Positions 9,358 to 18,050 of a DNA stretch of 48,145 nt are shown in pieces. Where the stretch lies: contig JAQWRG010000039.1 of the NCBI GenBank assembly GCA_029243855.1, positions 1 through 48,145 on the forward strand, given 5' to 3'. This DNA comes from Flavobacteriales bacterium. GTDB lineage: Bacteria > Bacteroidota > Bacteroidia > Flavobacteriales_D > Parvicellaceae. Each line of letters starts with the position of its first letter. Within the stretch, counting starts at the first letter, position 1. Below the pieces are notes generated by a model, which did no database searches, was not told where the DNA came from, and saw nothing but the letters and a program-made list of their open reading frames with translations. Both the position numbers and the translations under genes were made by a program.

Positions 9358-11151
9358 ATGAAAATCTTAAAATACACTTATTTATTGTTTTTGGGGCTTT
9401 TACTCTCCTGTAATGATACCAATAAGGATAATGAAAACCTTGATTTTGGAACAATCAGAGAAGCAAATGGATTTTATCAAGAAGGAGATAAAAAATTTAA
9501 ATTATACACAGGCGGAGTTTTTAGATTGAATGAAACAGGAAATTTAAAAAACTTATTCCCTCCATCAATTAATCATGCGATATCAAGTAGAATAGCTTTA
9601 CAGATTTATCAAGGTTTAGTTAAATTAAACCAAAGAACATTGAAAGTTGAAAATCTTCTGGCAAAATCTATTGAAATGAATGAAGAAGGTACACTTTACA
9701 CGTTTAATTTAATAGATTCTGTTTATTTTCAAGATGATGCATGTTTTGAATCTGGGAAAGGAAGGAAGCTCACAGCAAACGACTTTAAATTTTGTTACGA
9801 TTTAATTTGCTCTGATGTTGAAGGCAATCGTTCGTCTAATATTTTCTTAGATAGGATTGTTGGAGCAAGAGCACATTTTGAATCAACCTCAAACGGAAAT
9901 TTCCCAGAAGAAGGTGTTTCAGGAATTAGTGTAATTGATGAACATACACTTCAAATAAATTTAACTCAGCCGTGTTCTTTCTTTCTTAAAATTTTATCTC
10001 ATGCTCAATGTGTCGTTTACCCTAAAGAAGCATATGAAAAATATGGAATGGAAATGAGAACCCAAACAGTTGGGACAGGCCCATTTATGCTTGACAATAT
10101 GATTGAGGGAAATGAGTTAAGATTGGTTAGAAACCAAAACTACTGGGAATCAGATGAACATGGTAATTCACTTCCTTACCTAGATGTAATTAAAATGACA
10201 TTTAATTCTGATAAAAAAATAGAATTAACCAATTTTAAAAAGTCAAATTTAGATATGGTATACCAAATACCTGTTGATCAGTTGCAAGAAGTGTTGGTAT
10301 CGTTGGATTCAGCCAAGTCTGGAGGAAACCCTGAATTCCAATACCAAAGTAAAAAGAATGGACTTTCTTCTGTTTTTTATTGCTTCAATATGGAAAAACC
10401 AATTTTTAAAGATATAAGGGTTAGAAAAGCACTAAATATGGCTGTCGACAGGGAAAAAATTACAAAATATAGTCTTCAAGGTGAAACAGCAGAAGCATTG
10501 AGCGGGCTGGTTCCAACAGTTGGAAATTACGACAACAGCAATGTTAAAGGTTTTGATTACAATCCAGAAATGGCTCAAGAATTGTTAGCTGAGGCAGGAT
10601 ATCCGGGCGGTGAAGGTTTTCCTAATCTTGTTTTGGAAATTAGTGAAAATAATTACCTGAACCCTATTGTGGCAGAAGCCATTCAAAGTATGTTAAAGGA
10701 AAATTTAGGGGTTCAAATAAAAATTGACTATACCTCTTTAACAGTGCTAATTGAAAGATTTACCAATGGTATTTCTGATTTATGGGGTTCAATTTGGATT
10801 GCAGATTATCCAGATCCGCAAAACTTTTTACAACTTTTTGACGGAAGTACAGTTCCTAAAAATACTGTTGATGAAAATGGAGAAGTAGTTTTAGAACCTT
10901 CTTACACAAATCCTTCCAGATATAAAAATGATGATTTTGATTATTTTTATTCGAAAGCAGTCAGTGCAATCTCTGATGAAGTTGCCATTGAAAATTATTA
11001 TAAAGCAGACAGTGTTCTTGTTGCAGATGCTGCTTTTATGCCGATTTATTACGAACATTACATTCGTCTATTGCAAAATAATGTTCATGGGTTTCCTCAA
11101 AATGCTTTGGAATACAGAGATTTCACAAGAGTTTTTCTTTCTAAAAAGTAA
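9358..11151 (+). CDS. ABC transporter peptide-binding lipoprotein (OppA/DppA family)
   Basis: A 597-residue family-5 extracellular solute-binding protein. The leader MKILKYTYLLFLGLLLSC ends in a lipobox with Cys18, so it should be lipid-anchored. Family features are the ligand-cleft stretch ISSRIALQIYQGLVKLN, LTANDFKFCYDLI, VGTGPFMLDN, and DIRVRKALNMAVDREKI, the most conserved signature of the family. Related proteins bind di- or oligopeptides, murein peptides or nickel; the ligand here cannot be told from sequence. No permease or ATPase genes are adjacent, so it is an orphan binding protein relying on a transporter encoded elsewhere. The gene downstream starts 100 bases later. Confidence 0.88.
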   Translation: MKILKYTYLLFLGLLLSCNDTNKDNENLDFGTIREANGFYQEGDKKFKLYTGGVFRLNETGNLKNLFPPSINHAISSRIALQIYQGLVKLNQRTLKVENLLAKSIEMNEEGTLYTFNLIDSVYFQDDACFESGKGRKLTANDFKFCYDLICSDVEGNRSSNIFLDRIVGARAHFESTSNGNFPEEGVSGISVIDEHTLQINLTQPCSFFLKILSHAQCVVYPKEAYEKYGMEMRTQTVGTGPFMLDNMIEGNELRLVRNQNYWESDEHGNSLPYLDVIKMTFNSDKKIELTNFKKSNLDMVYQIPVDQLQEVLVSLDSAKSGGNPEFQYQSKKNGLSSVFYCFNMEKPIFKDIRVRKALNMAVDREKITKYSLQGETAEALSGLVPTVGNYDNSNVKGFDYNPEMAQELLAEAGYPGGEGFPNLVLEISENNYLNPIVAEAIQSMLKENLGVQIKIDYTSLTVLIERFTNGISDLWGSIWIADYPDPQNFLQLFDGSTVPKNTVDENGEVVLEPSYTNPSRYKNDDFDYFYSKAVSAISDEVAIENYYKADSVLVADAAFMPIYYEHYIRLLQNNVHGFPQNALEYRDFTRVFLSKK

Positions 11152-11251
11152 TAAACTGCTTTTAAAATAGTTTTGTTTATAAAAATTAGATTAAAAGCTA
11201 TATCATTTAAATAATGGTTCCATTTTTGTATTAGATAATAAAATTTAAATC

Positions 11252-12241
11252 ATGAATAATTTCAAATTAGCCCTTTTGGCTGTTCTTATATATACGACTT
11301 CAGCTTGTGTTCCTGCAAGGAAATTTGAAGAAATTGCAGAGAAACAGGAAGTCTGTGCAAAGGATTTAAAAGCCTTGAAAACCCTAAAAACGGAGTTAGA
11401 AACTGAGAACACGGAATTGCAATCTATTAGTGATCGTTTGAAAGAAGAATCAAAAAGACTTAAATCCGATACCACTTTGCTTGGAAAATCATTACGAATG
11501 AAAGAAAAGCAATACGATAAAATCAATGTATTAAATGAAAGGATTCAGGAACAATTGGAAATGTTGCAAAAAGGAAATGCTATTGAAAAGCAGCAATTAA
11601 TGGCTAATTTAGAAAAACGAAAGATGGAGTTGCTGAAATTAGAGGACGATTTAAATGCTCTTGAACTAGACTTAAACGCAAAAAAAATTGATCTTGAAAA
11701 CATGTCTTCTGAATTGCAAAAAAGAGAAGAAAGAGTCAATGAATTAGAACAAATAATTGCCAATAAAGATGCTATAGTTAAAGCACTTAAAGATAAAGTA
11801 GCTAATGCATTATTGGGCTTTAGAGATAAAGGTCTTTCTGTTGAAGAAAAAGATGGAAAAGTTTACGTAAGTATGGATGCTAAATTGTTGTTTGCTTCTG
11901 GAAGTACAAAAGTAGATGCTCAAGGTATTAAGGCGCTAAAAGAATTAGCTAAGGTTTTAGAAACGCAAGAAGATTTGGAAATACTTGTTGAGGGTCATAC
12001 AGATTCAGATAAGATGAAATCTAGTTCACATCCAGTCGATAATTGGGAATTAAGTGTGCTAAGAGCAACATCAGTTGTTAAAATCATGCTTAACAATAGT
12101 AAAATGGATCCTGTTACAATTAGTGCTGCTGGTAGGGGAGAGTTTATTCCAATAGATTTAGAAAATAAAGCAAAGAACCGAAGAATTGAGGTTGTCTTAA
12201 TTCCAAAATTAGATGAACTTTTTGAAATTATTAGCAATTAA
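11252..12241 (+). CDS. OmpA-family lipoprotein with long coiled coil
   Basis: A 329-residue envelope protein expected to tether the outer membrane to peptidoglycan. The N-terminus MNNFKLALLAVLIYTTSACV has a lipobox with Cys19. Residues about 25-185 are Glu/Lys/Leu-rich heptads predicted to form a coiled coil. The C-terminal OmpA domain (about 205-320) has LFASGSTKVDAQG, LVEGHTDSDKM and AKNRRIEVVL, including the Asp and Arg that bind diaminopimelate. In place of the usual NPD-type segment it has SSSHPVDNWELSVLRA, the form seen in Bacteroidota members. The stop codon overlaps that of the convergent gene at 12238 in the tetranucleotide TTAA. Confidence 0.93.
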   Translation: MNNFKLALLAVLIYTTSACVPARKFEEIAEKQEVCAKDLKALKTLKTELETENTELQSISDRLKEESKRLKSDTTLLGKSLRMKEKQYDKINVLNERIQEQLEMLQKGNAIEKQQLMANLEKRKMELLKLEDDLNALELDLNAKKIDLENMSSELQKREERVNELEQIIANKDAIVKALKDKVANALLGFRDKGLSVEEKDGKVYVSMDAKLLFASGSTKVDAQGIKALKELAKVLETQEDLEILVEGHTDSDKMKSSSHPVDNWELSVLRATSVVKIMLNNSKMDPVTISAAGRGEFIPIDLENKAKNRRIEVVLIPKLDELFEIISN

Positions 12242-13032
12242 TTCTCAGAAGCATCTTCTTCATTCAACTCTAAAGAGGTTAAATTTCTTAATCCACTTGC
12301 TAATTGTTTAAAATAACCCGATAGTGTAGTAGATTCTAAGGGGATGTCTACAGGAACAGTTATTTCAATTGGAATTTTTGCATCAACAGGTAATGGTCCA
12401 TCAAAACTTATTAAAGCAGTAGTTTTTAAAGGGATTCTAACGGGAACATTTAAATCAACAGGTACTTTCATAGATAACCCAACAGGTAAGGTGTCAACAA
12501 CAATCATGTCAATTGGGACTACAGTTTTAACAGGAAGTTTTTCACTAAATCCAATTTTCAAACTTTGGTTAACAGGAATGTTACCTTTAATAGGTATTTT
12601 AATTCCTTTACCCCCGAACAGGGCCATGTTAACTTTTTGATTGAGCGGAATAGTATCGTCAACTAAAATATTTACTTGATCTGTAACTTCAATTAAAGTA
12701 TCTAATGCAATGTAATCTTTTAATCCAATTTTAAAAGGAATCATAAGGTTCTCTGAAATAGGTATTTCTGCTTTAAAAGGTATTTCTGTTTCTAAAAACA
12801 TTTTAATATTAACGCTTATTTGTTCTCTAACAGTTATATCTGATGATAGCGGAATACTTTCATTAATGGATACATTGGTTATGATATGTTGTACGGCCAT
12901 TTCATCAACAATGTCACCTAGTTTTTCTAATCTTTTTTTAGAAGTATTGAGTGCAATTACAAGTACGCTGATAATTCCAATACAAAGAGAAAAACTTATG
13001 GTCAATAATATGTTTATTAATCGTTTGTTCAT
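12238..13032 (-). CDS. Membrane-anchored proline-punctuated beta-repeat protein, function unknown
   Basis: I cannot assign a family. The 264-residue protein has a transmembrane segment at about residues 7-28 (ILLTISFSLCIGIISVLVIA), a short helix, then about 200 residues built from strands of 8-10 residues each containing Pro followed by Val or Ile: NIPVNQSLKI, KLPVKTVVPID, KVPVDLNVPVRIPL, PLPVDAKIPIEITVPVDIPL. A short charged tail (NEEDASEN) ends it. The pattern suggests a regular beta stack or extended periplasmic rod. There is no catalytic motif. It faces the OmpA-like gene convergently and lies divergent from the YqaE-like lipoprotein gene, so all three may belong to the envelope. Confidence 0.75.
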   Translation of the reverse strand: MNKRLINILLTISFSLCIGIISVLVIALNTSKKRLEKLGDIVDEMAVQHIITNVSINESIPLSSDITVREQISVNIKMFLETEIPFKAEIPISENLMIPFKIGLKDYIALDTLIEVTDQVNILVDDTIPLNQKVNMALFGGKGIKIPIKGNIPVNQSLKIGFSEKLPVKTVVPIDMIVVDTLPVGLSMKVPVDLNVPVRIPLKTTALISFDGPLPVDAKIPIEITVPVDIPLESTTLSGYFKQLASGLRNLTSLELNEEDASEN

Positions 13033-13043
13033 ATAAGCTTATA
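13032..13043. repeat. 12-bp palindrome between divergent genes
   Basis: TATAAGCTTATA is a perfect palindrome whose left end coincides with the start codon of the 12238 gene and which lies 56 bases before the ATG of the 13099 gene. It may be an operator or chance. Confidence 0.2.
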
Positions 13044-13098
13044 AGTTCAGTTTTTTTTGTCAAAAAAAACTACTTTTAACAAAAATAATCATTTGAAT

Positions 13099-13779
13099 AT
13101 GAAGTTGTTTTACAAAACATGTTTTCTTCTTTTAATCATTTCTTCTTTTTCTTGCGGAACATCTAAACTTACAAATTACGGCAGACCGTTGCATTTTTTA
13201 AGTAACCAACGCGTTCCAAGAGCGAACACAGTGTTTAATCAAAATGAGGCGCCCTATTACGATGCTCAAAAGATGATGGTTGCTAAAAAAAATAATAACG
13301 TTCATCATGATAAGTCTATTGTTAAGGATCTTTCTTTTGCTGAAACATTAGTTAAAGAAATTGATTTAAGCATTAGCGAAACAAAAAGTTCTTTTTTAAA
13401 AGTTAAGGACTCCAATTTTAGTAAAAGCAATAATAAATTAGGCGATAATATTTTAAGTAAAAAAATCGAAAATTTAATAAGCGCCAATAAGTTTTCCAAT
13501 CAATTTAATACTTCTTCTTTTAAAACCTCCTCTCCAATAAAAACCTTAAATGACGACATAAGTGATTTGGTCTTATTGTTAATTTGTTTGCTTTTTCCAC
13601 CGGTTGCTGTTTGGTGGAGATATGATTTTAGAGATCAATTTTGGTATGATTTACTATTATATGCCCCTATGATTATTCTATCAAGTGCTACTTGGGCTTT
13701 TCTACCAGTTTTATACGCTATTTATGTCTGTTTTTTGAAGAAAAAAGGAAATAGTGGAGACGTTAGATCTAGTTGGTAG
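13099..13779 (+). CDS. Lipoprotein with C-terminal YqaE/Pmp3-type membrane domain
   Basis: A 226-residue product starting at ATG 13099 (MKLFYKTCFLLLIISSFSCG), which gives a proper lipoprotein signal with lipobox Cys19; the open frame upstream begins only at a TTG and lacks that shape. Residues about 25-150 are polar and low-complexity. The end holds LLLICLLFPPVAVWW, then FWYDLLLYAP and VLYAIYVCF, matching the two-helix Pmp3/YqaE stress-membrane-protein family (LPP motif followed by FW and a YA.YV helix). In yeast Pmp3 affects membrane potential; the bacterial role is unknown. Its stop is 2 bases from that of nadD. Confidence 0.75.
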   Translation: MKLFYKTCFLLLIISSFSCGTSKLTNYGRPLHFLSNQRVPRANTVFNQNEAPYYDAQKMMVAKKNNNVHHDKSIVKDLSFAETLVKEIDLSISETKSSFLKVKDSNFSKSNNKLGDNILSKKIENLISANKFSNQFNTSSFKTSSPIKTLNDDISDLVLLLICLLFPPVAVWWRYDFRDQFWYDLLLYAPMIILSSATWAFLPVLYAIYVCFLKKKGNSGDVRSSW

Positions 13780-13781
13780 AA

Positions 13782-14384
13782 TTATTTATAAAAATTCATT
13801 TCTTCAACATATTTAAAAACGGGTTCTGTAAGTAGATATTGAACGTCTTTTTTATTTTTAATAGCAGCTCTTATAAAAGACGATGAAATTTTCATCATGG
13901 GTGCATCACAATGAATGATATTTTCATGCTCAAAGCGAGGCTGTTCTATAGTTTCTTTTTCTTTTAATTCTTGTTCAGTTAATATTCTTGGATATACATA
14001 GATGTTATGTTCCTTAATTATTTCATTATGATTTTTCCACTTGTGAAAAGAGCGTAAATTATCCGCTCCCATGATTAGATTAAAATGATAATCAGGATAT
14101 TTTTCTTTTAAGTGAATTAACGTGTGAACGGTATAAGAAGGTTTAGATAAGTTAAACTCAATATCTGATGCTTTTAGTTTATTGTTCTTCTCAATGCCAA
14201 CCCTAACCAAATTTAACCTGTGATAATCTGCTAATAAGGATTCTTTCTTTTTAAGAGGGTTTTGAGGACTAACAATCAACCATATTTCGTTTAAATCAGT
14301 ATAATCAGCCATATAATTAGCAATAATTAAATGTCCGACATGTATCGGGTTAAATGTGCCAAAATACAATCCAATTTTTTTCAT
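13782..14384 (-). CDS. nadD: Nicotinate-nucleotide adenylyltransferase
   Basis: Joins nicotinate mononucleotide and ATP to form deamido-NAD in NAD biosynthesis. The 200-residue protein begins MKKIGLYFGTFNPIHVGHL, with the nucleotidyltransferase GxFxPxHxGH motif, then IWLIVSPQNPLKK (substrate loop), LIMGADNLRSFHKWKN and the C-terminal ISSSFIRAAIKN, the ISxTxIR signature. The ATG overlaps the gmk stop by 4 bases (positions 14381-14384), so translation is probably coupled. It is the last gene of the yicC-gmk-nadD operon. Confidence 0.96.
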   Translation of the reverse strand: MKKIGLYFGTFNPIHVGHLIIANYMADYTDLNEIWLIVSPQNPLKKKESLLADYHRLNLVRVGIEKNNKLKASDIEFNLSKPSYTVHTLIHLKEKYPDYHFNLIMGADNLRSFHKWKNHNEIIKEHNIYVYPRILTEQELKEKETIEQPRFEHENIIHCDAPMMKISSSFIRAAIKNKKDVQYLLTEPVFKYVEEMNFYK

Positions 14385-14965
14385 TTTTTCAAAAATTCTA
14401 CAATTAGGTTATCAGCATTTTTTAACGTTTCATTTAAATCATCATTCATAATGCAATGATCAAATTGATTTTTGTAGTTAAGTTCTTCAATAGCCTTGTT
14501 GACTCTTGTTTTTATATCCTCATTAGAGTCAGTATTTCTTGATTTCAATCTGTTTTCAAGTACTTCTATTGAAGGAGGTTCAATAAAAATAGATAGTGCA
14601 TTTCCTCCAAAATATTTTTTCAATGAAATTCCACCAACAACATCTACATCAAAAATAACATGTTTATTAATGTTCCATATTTTATTTATTTCACTTTTTA
14701 AAGTGCCGTAAAATTTGTTTTCATAAACTTCTTCCCATTCAATAAATTCATCAGCTTTTATTTTGTTTTGGAATTCTTCAAGGTCTAAAAAATGATAATC
14801 AACTCCATTAATTTCATTTGTTCTTTTTTTTCTACTACATGCAGAAATAGAAAAAGAAAGTTCAGGAATTTTTTCAATTATATGTTTAACTACAGTTGTT
14901 TTACCAGCGCCTGATGGTGCTGAAAAAATTATTGCTTTACCATAAATATTTTCTGCATCATTCAT
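14381..14965 (-). CDS. gmk: Guanylate kinase
   Basis: Phosphorylates GMP to GDP with ATP. The 194 residues carry the P-loop FSAPSGAGKTTV (about 14-25), the GMP-binding SISACSRKKRTNEINGVDYHF and the FIEWEEVYENKFYGT segment, and the LID arginine region RLKSRNTDSNEDI. Length is in the usual 190-210 range. It overlaps yicC upstream and nadD downstream by 4 bases each, an order seen in many Bacteroidota. Confidence 0.97.
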   Translation of the reverse strand: MNDAENIYGKAIIFSAPSGAGKTTVVKHIIEKIPELSFSISACSRKKRTNEINGVDYHFLDLEEFQNKIKADEFIEWEEVYENKFYGTLKSEINKIWNINKHVIFDVDVVGGISLKKYFGGNALSIFIEPPSIEVLENRLKSRNTDSNEDIKTRVNKAIEELNYKNQFDHCIMNDDLNETLKNADNLIVEFLKK

Positions 14966-15843
14966 AGTACGTTTAAAACTTGTTCTTTAATTTTTTCTAA
15001 ATGATCTTTCATTAAAACTACAATTTTTTGAATTTCTAAGTGATGAGCTTTTGAACCCAAGGTATTGATCTCTCTACCCATTTCCTGAGTGATGAATCCA
15101 AGCTTTTTGCCATTAGCTTTAGTTTCATTAGTAGTTTTTGAAAAATGATTGCAATGTTCTTTAAGTCTAACTTTCTCTTCAGTAATGTCAATTTTTTCTG
15201 CATAATATAGGAGTTCTTGTTCAAGTCTGTCAGAATCAATTTTGTCATTTAGTAAAAGTTCATTACTTGCTGTTATTAATTTATCCTTGACTTTTGGCAT
15301 TCTTTCTTTTTCAAATGGTGATATGTCTGAAAGTAATTGTTGTATCATTTTTACTTGTGAAGTTAGCTCTGTAGCTAATGATTTTCCTTCATTTGATCTA
15401 AATGAATTTAAATTTTCTGCAGCTTCTTCTGCAAGTTTTAGTAATGTCTTTTTTTCTTCCTCTTCTATAGTTGCTTTTTCATTCATTATAACATCAGGAA
15501 GTTTAAATACTTGATTTAATAGGTTGGTTGGGTATTTATTTTCAGGGTCAAGTTCTTCGTTTATTTTTTGTAAACGGAAGTAGTATTCTTTGATTAAAGA
15601 TTCATTTAATTGTATGTTTTTTTGTTGTTGAAGTTGCTCGTAATGTATAAACACCTCTACCTTTCCTCTTACTATTTTTTTTGCCAATAACGTTCTAATT
15701 GGAAGTTCAATTTCTCTATAAATTGATGGAGATTTTAAGTTTAAATCTAAAAATTTACTGTTTAAAGATTTTATTTCTATCGTGATTTTTTTTTGTGAAA
15801 CTATTGATTCGGCTTTGCCAAATCCAGTCATGGATAATAACAT
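14962..15843 (-). CDS. yicC: YicC family endoribonuclease-like protein
   Basis: A 293-residue YicC protein. It opens with MLLSMTGFGKAES, the family signature, followed by IEIKSLNSKFLDL and, at the end, the DUF1732 domain with ITEEKVRLKEHCNHF and GKKLGFITQEMGREINTLGSKA. E. coli YicC has been linked to RNA cleavage; whether this one is active is unknown. First gene of the yicC-gmk-nadD operon, overlapping gmk by 4 bases. Confidence 0.95.
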   Translation of the reverse strand: MLLSMTGFGKAESIVSQKKITIEIKSLNSKFLDLNLKSPSIYREIELPIRTLLAKKIVRGKVEVFIHYEQLQQQKNIQLNESLIKEYYFRLQKINEELDPENKYPTNLLNQVFKLPDVIMNEKATIEEEEKKTLLKLAEEAAENLNSFRSNEGKSLATELTSQVKMIQQLLSDISPFEKERMPKVKDKLITASNELLLNDKIDSDRLEQELLYYAEKIDITEEKVRLKEHCNHFSKTTNETKANGKKLGFITQEMGREINTLGSKAHHLEIQKIVVLMKDHLEKIKEQVLNVL

Positions 15844-15868
15844 AAGTACGTATTTAATTCAAAGGTAA

Positions 15869-16765
15869 TCAATTGATTTTTTTAACTGGTGATGCACTTA
15901 CTAAATATACTCCAATGAATATTAAAAACGTAGACAACACTATCATAAAGTCAAGCTCCTCTCTTCCAGAAATTAAAGCTATTAAAGCTGTAAGTACAGG
16001 CTGTAGGTAAATATAAGTGCTTACTATTGTTGGGCTTACGTGTTTTACGCCATATATATTTAGTAAATAACATAAGAAAGTGGTGAATAAAACCACAAAA
16101 CCAATTTTTAAAATTATGTGACTTGGCATTACCCAATTTACGTCACCTATCTCATACAAACCAAAAGGGATTATTATAATAAATCCAAAAGTAAAAATCC
16201 ATTTTAATACGGTTATTGGATGGTATTTATGCATTATAGGTTTTACTAAAACTAAATAAAGTCCATAACTAGTTGCGTTTAAAAAAATAAGAACATCTCC
16301 CCATAGACCAAAATTAGAATTACCATCTTCTTTATTCGTGATTATGAGTAATGCACCAACCAGTCCAATCCCAATTCCCAATATTTTTTTAAAGTTTATT
16401 ATTTCTTTTAAAAGAAATAAAGCCATTATACTTACAATTATTGGGCTAGTTACCATTATTATTGAAGCATGAATCGTTGTTGTTAAGTCAAGCCCAGAAA
16501 AAAACATTAATTGATTGGCAGCAATTCCAAAAAAACCACAAACGCTTAATCTAATTAGATCTTTTCTTTCAACTTTCTCATAAATAAATAGGGATACCAA
16601 CCAAAATAATGAAACGCCACCAATTCCTCTTAATAAGATAAATGCGAAAGCAGGTACATAGCCTCCGTCCATTTCCATTACATCTTTAGCCCATCCGTAA
16701 TTTAAAGCGTAAATAAGGTTGGCCCCAAATAAAGCAAAATGAGCAAAATAGCGGTTACTTTTCAA
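15869..16765 (-). CDS. EamA/DMT-family transporter
   Basis: A 298-residue membrane protein with about ten hydrophobic helices and two EamA repeats (about 10-140 and 155-290), characteristic of drug/metabolite transporters that export amino acids, metabolites or toxic compounds. Repeat signatures include FILLRGIGGVSLFWLVSL and STYIYLQPVLTALIALISG, the second with the typical PV.T loop between the last helices. The substrate cannot be inferred. It lies 25 bases upstream of yicC on the same strand and may be cotranscribed with that operon. Confidence 0.9.
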   Translation of the reverse strand: MKSNRYFAHFALFGANLIYALNYGWAKDVMEMDGGYVPAFAFILLRGIGGVSLFWLVSLFIYEKVERKDLIRLSVCGFFGIAANQLMFFSGLDLTTTIHASIIMVTSPIIVSIMALFLLKEIINFKKILGIGIGLVGALLIITNKEDGNSNFGLWGDVLIFLNATSYGLYLVLVKPIMHKYHPITVLKWIFTFGFIIIIPFGLYEIGDVNWVMPSHIILKIGFVVLFTTFLCYLLNIYGVKHVSPTIVSTYIYLQPVLTALIALISGREELDFMIVLSTFLIFIGVYLVSASPVKKIN

Positions 16766-16809
16766 GATAAACTCAATTTAAGTAAACAATAATAATGTAA
16801 TGTTACTCA

Positions 16810-16843
16810 TTTGTCGTTAAAGTTTATAAAATAATTAGTTTTG
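16810..16843 (+). promoter_or_regulatory. Promoter of the trans-sulfuration enzyme gene
   Basis: TTTG at 16810-16813 and TAGTTTTG at 16836-16843 match the Bacteroidota -33/-7 consensus, separated by 22 bases and lying 25 bases before the ATG at 16869. This is the best complete promoter I see in the window. Confidence 0.55.
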
Positions 16844-16868
16844 TCCAGCTATATTAAAATTTTCTAAA

Positions 16869-18008
16869 ATGAAGTTCAATACTAAAGTTATTCATGCAGG
16901 TGTTCACCCTGATTCAGCAACAGGAGCAATAATGACTCCAATCTATCAAACCTCTACATACGTTCAAGATGAAATAGGTGTTCATAAAGGATTTGAATAT
17001 TCTAGAACTGGAAACCCAACTCGTTCAGCATTAGAAGATAGTCTAGCAGCAATTGAAAATGGGAAATATGGTGCTTGTTTTGGTAGTGGTTTAGCAGCAA
17101 TTGATTGTATAATTAAAATGTTAAACCCTGGTGATGAAGTAATCTCAACAAACGATTTATATGGTGGGTCTTATAGGATATTTAAAACAGTGTTTGAGAA
17201 ATATGGGATAAAATTTCATTTTGTAAACATGTTGGATGTTGAGAATATAAAAAACAACATAAATGAAAACACCAAGTTGATTTGGGTTGAAACCCCAACT
17301 AATCCAATGATGAATATCATAGATATAAAAGCAGTTGTTGATTTAGTTAAAAACAAAAACATTATGGTTGGAGTGGACAATACTTTTGCAACTCCATATT
17401 TACAACGCCCATTAGATTTGGGAGCAGATGTTGTTATGCACTCAGTTACAAAATATTTAGGTGGCCATTCTGATGTTGTAATGGGGGCACTAGTTACCGC
17501 TGATGATAAAATTGCTGAAGAAATATATCGCATCCAAAACTCAAGTGGTGCTGTTTGCGGTCCTATGGATTCTTTTTTAGTTTTAAGAGGTATAAAAACA
17601 TTACACCTAAGAATTCAAAGGCATTGTGAAAACGGAGTTAAAGTAGCACAATTTTTAAAAAATCATCCTTTGGTGGACGAAGTTTATTGGCCAGGTTTTG
17701 AAGATCATCCCAATCATGATGTAGCTAAATCGCAGATGAAAAACTTTGGAGGAATGGTTTCTTTTACTTTAAAAGGGGATGATATTGAAAAGTCAAAAAA
17801 AATAGTTAGTTCAACTAAGCTGTTCACCTTGGCTGAATCTTTAGGAGGAGTAGAGTCTCTAATAGGTCATCCTTCTACAATGACACATGCCTCTATTCCT
17901 AGAGAAGAGCGTTTGAAATCTGGTGTAAAAGATTCTTTGATAAGGTTAAGTGTTGGAATTGAAGATGCTGATGATTTAGTTAGTGATCTTACCAATGCAA
18001 TGAGTTGA
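16869..18008 (+). CDS. metB: Cystathionine gamma-synthase/gamma-lyase (PLP-dependent)
   Basis: A 379-residue Cys/Met-metabolism PLP enzyme. Motifs are YSRTGNPTR (substrate and PLP phosphate contact), GSGLAAID, NDLYGGSYRIF, WVETPTNPMMN, VDNTFATPYLQRPL, and HSVTKYLGGHSD with the PLP-binding lysine. Near the C-terminus are LAESLGGVESLIGHPSTMTHASI and RLSVGIED. These fit both cystathionine gamma-synthase (O-succinyl or O-acetylhomoserine plus cysteine) and gamma-lyase; the two cannot be separated safely by eye, so the symbol is provisional. The single gene sits behind its own promoter. Confidence 0.92.
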   Translation: MKFNTKVIHAGVHPDSATGAIMTPIYQTSTYVQDEIGVHKGFEYSRTGNPTRSALEDSLAAIENGKYGACFGSGLAAIDCIIKMLNPGDEVISTNDLYGGSYRIFKTVFEKYGIKFHFVNMLDVENIKNNINENTKLIWVETPTNPMMNIIDIKAVVDLVKNKNIMVGVDNTFATPYLQRPLDLGADVVMHSVTKYLGGHSDVVMGALVTADDKIAEEIYRIQNSSGAVCGPMDSFLVLRGIKTLHLRIQRHCENGVKVAQFLKNHPLVDEVYWPGFEDHPNHDVAKSQMKNFGGMVSFTLKGDDIEKSKKIVSSTKLFTLAESLGGVESLIGHPSTMTHASIPREERLKSGVKDSLIRLSVGIEDADDLVSDLTNAMS

Positions 18009-18050
18009 TAAATTAATTAATTTGTTCTGTATAATTTTATAAATTGCAGG

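Noticed and set aside
11153-11206. Possible terminator after the peptide-binding lipoprotein gene
   Set aside because: GCTTTTAA and TTAAAAGC arms are 27 bases apart with no U-tract; too weak to call.
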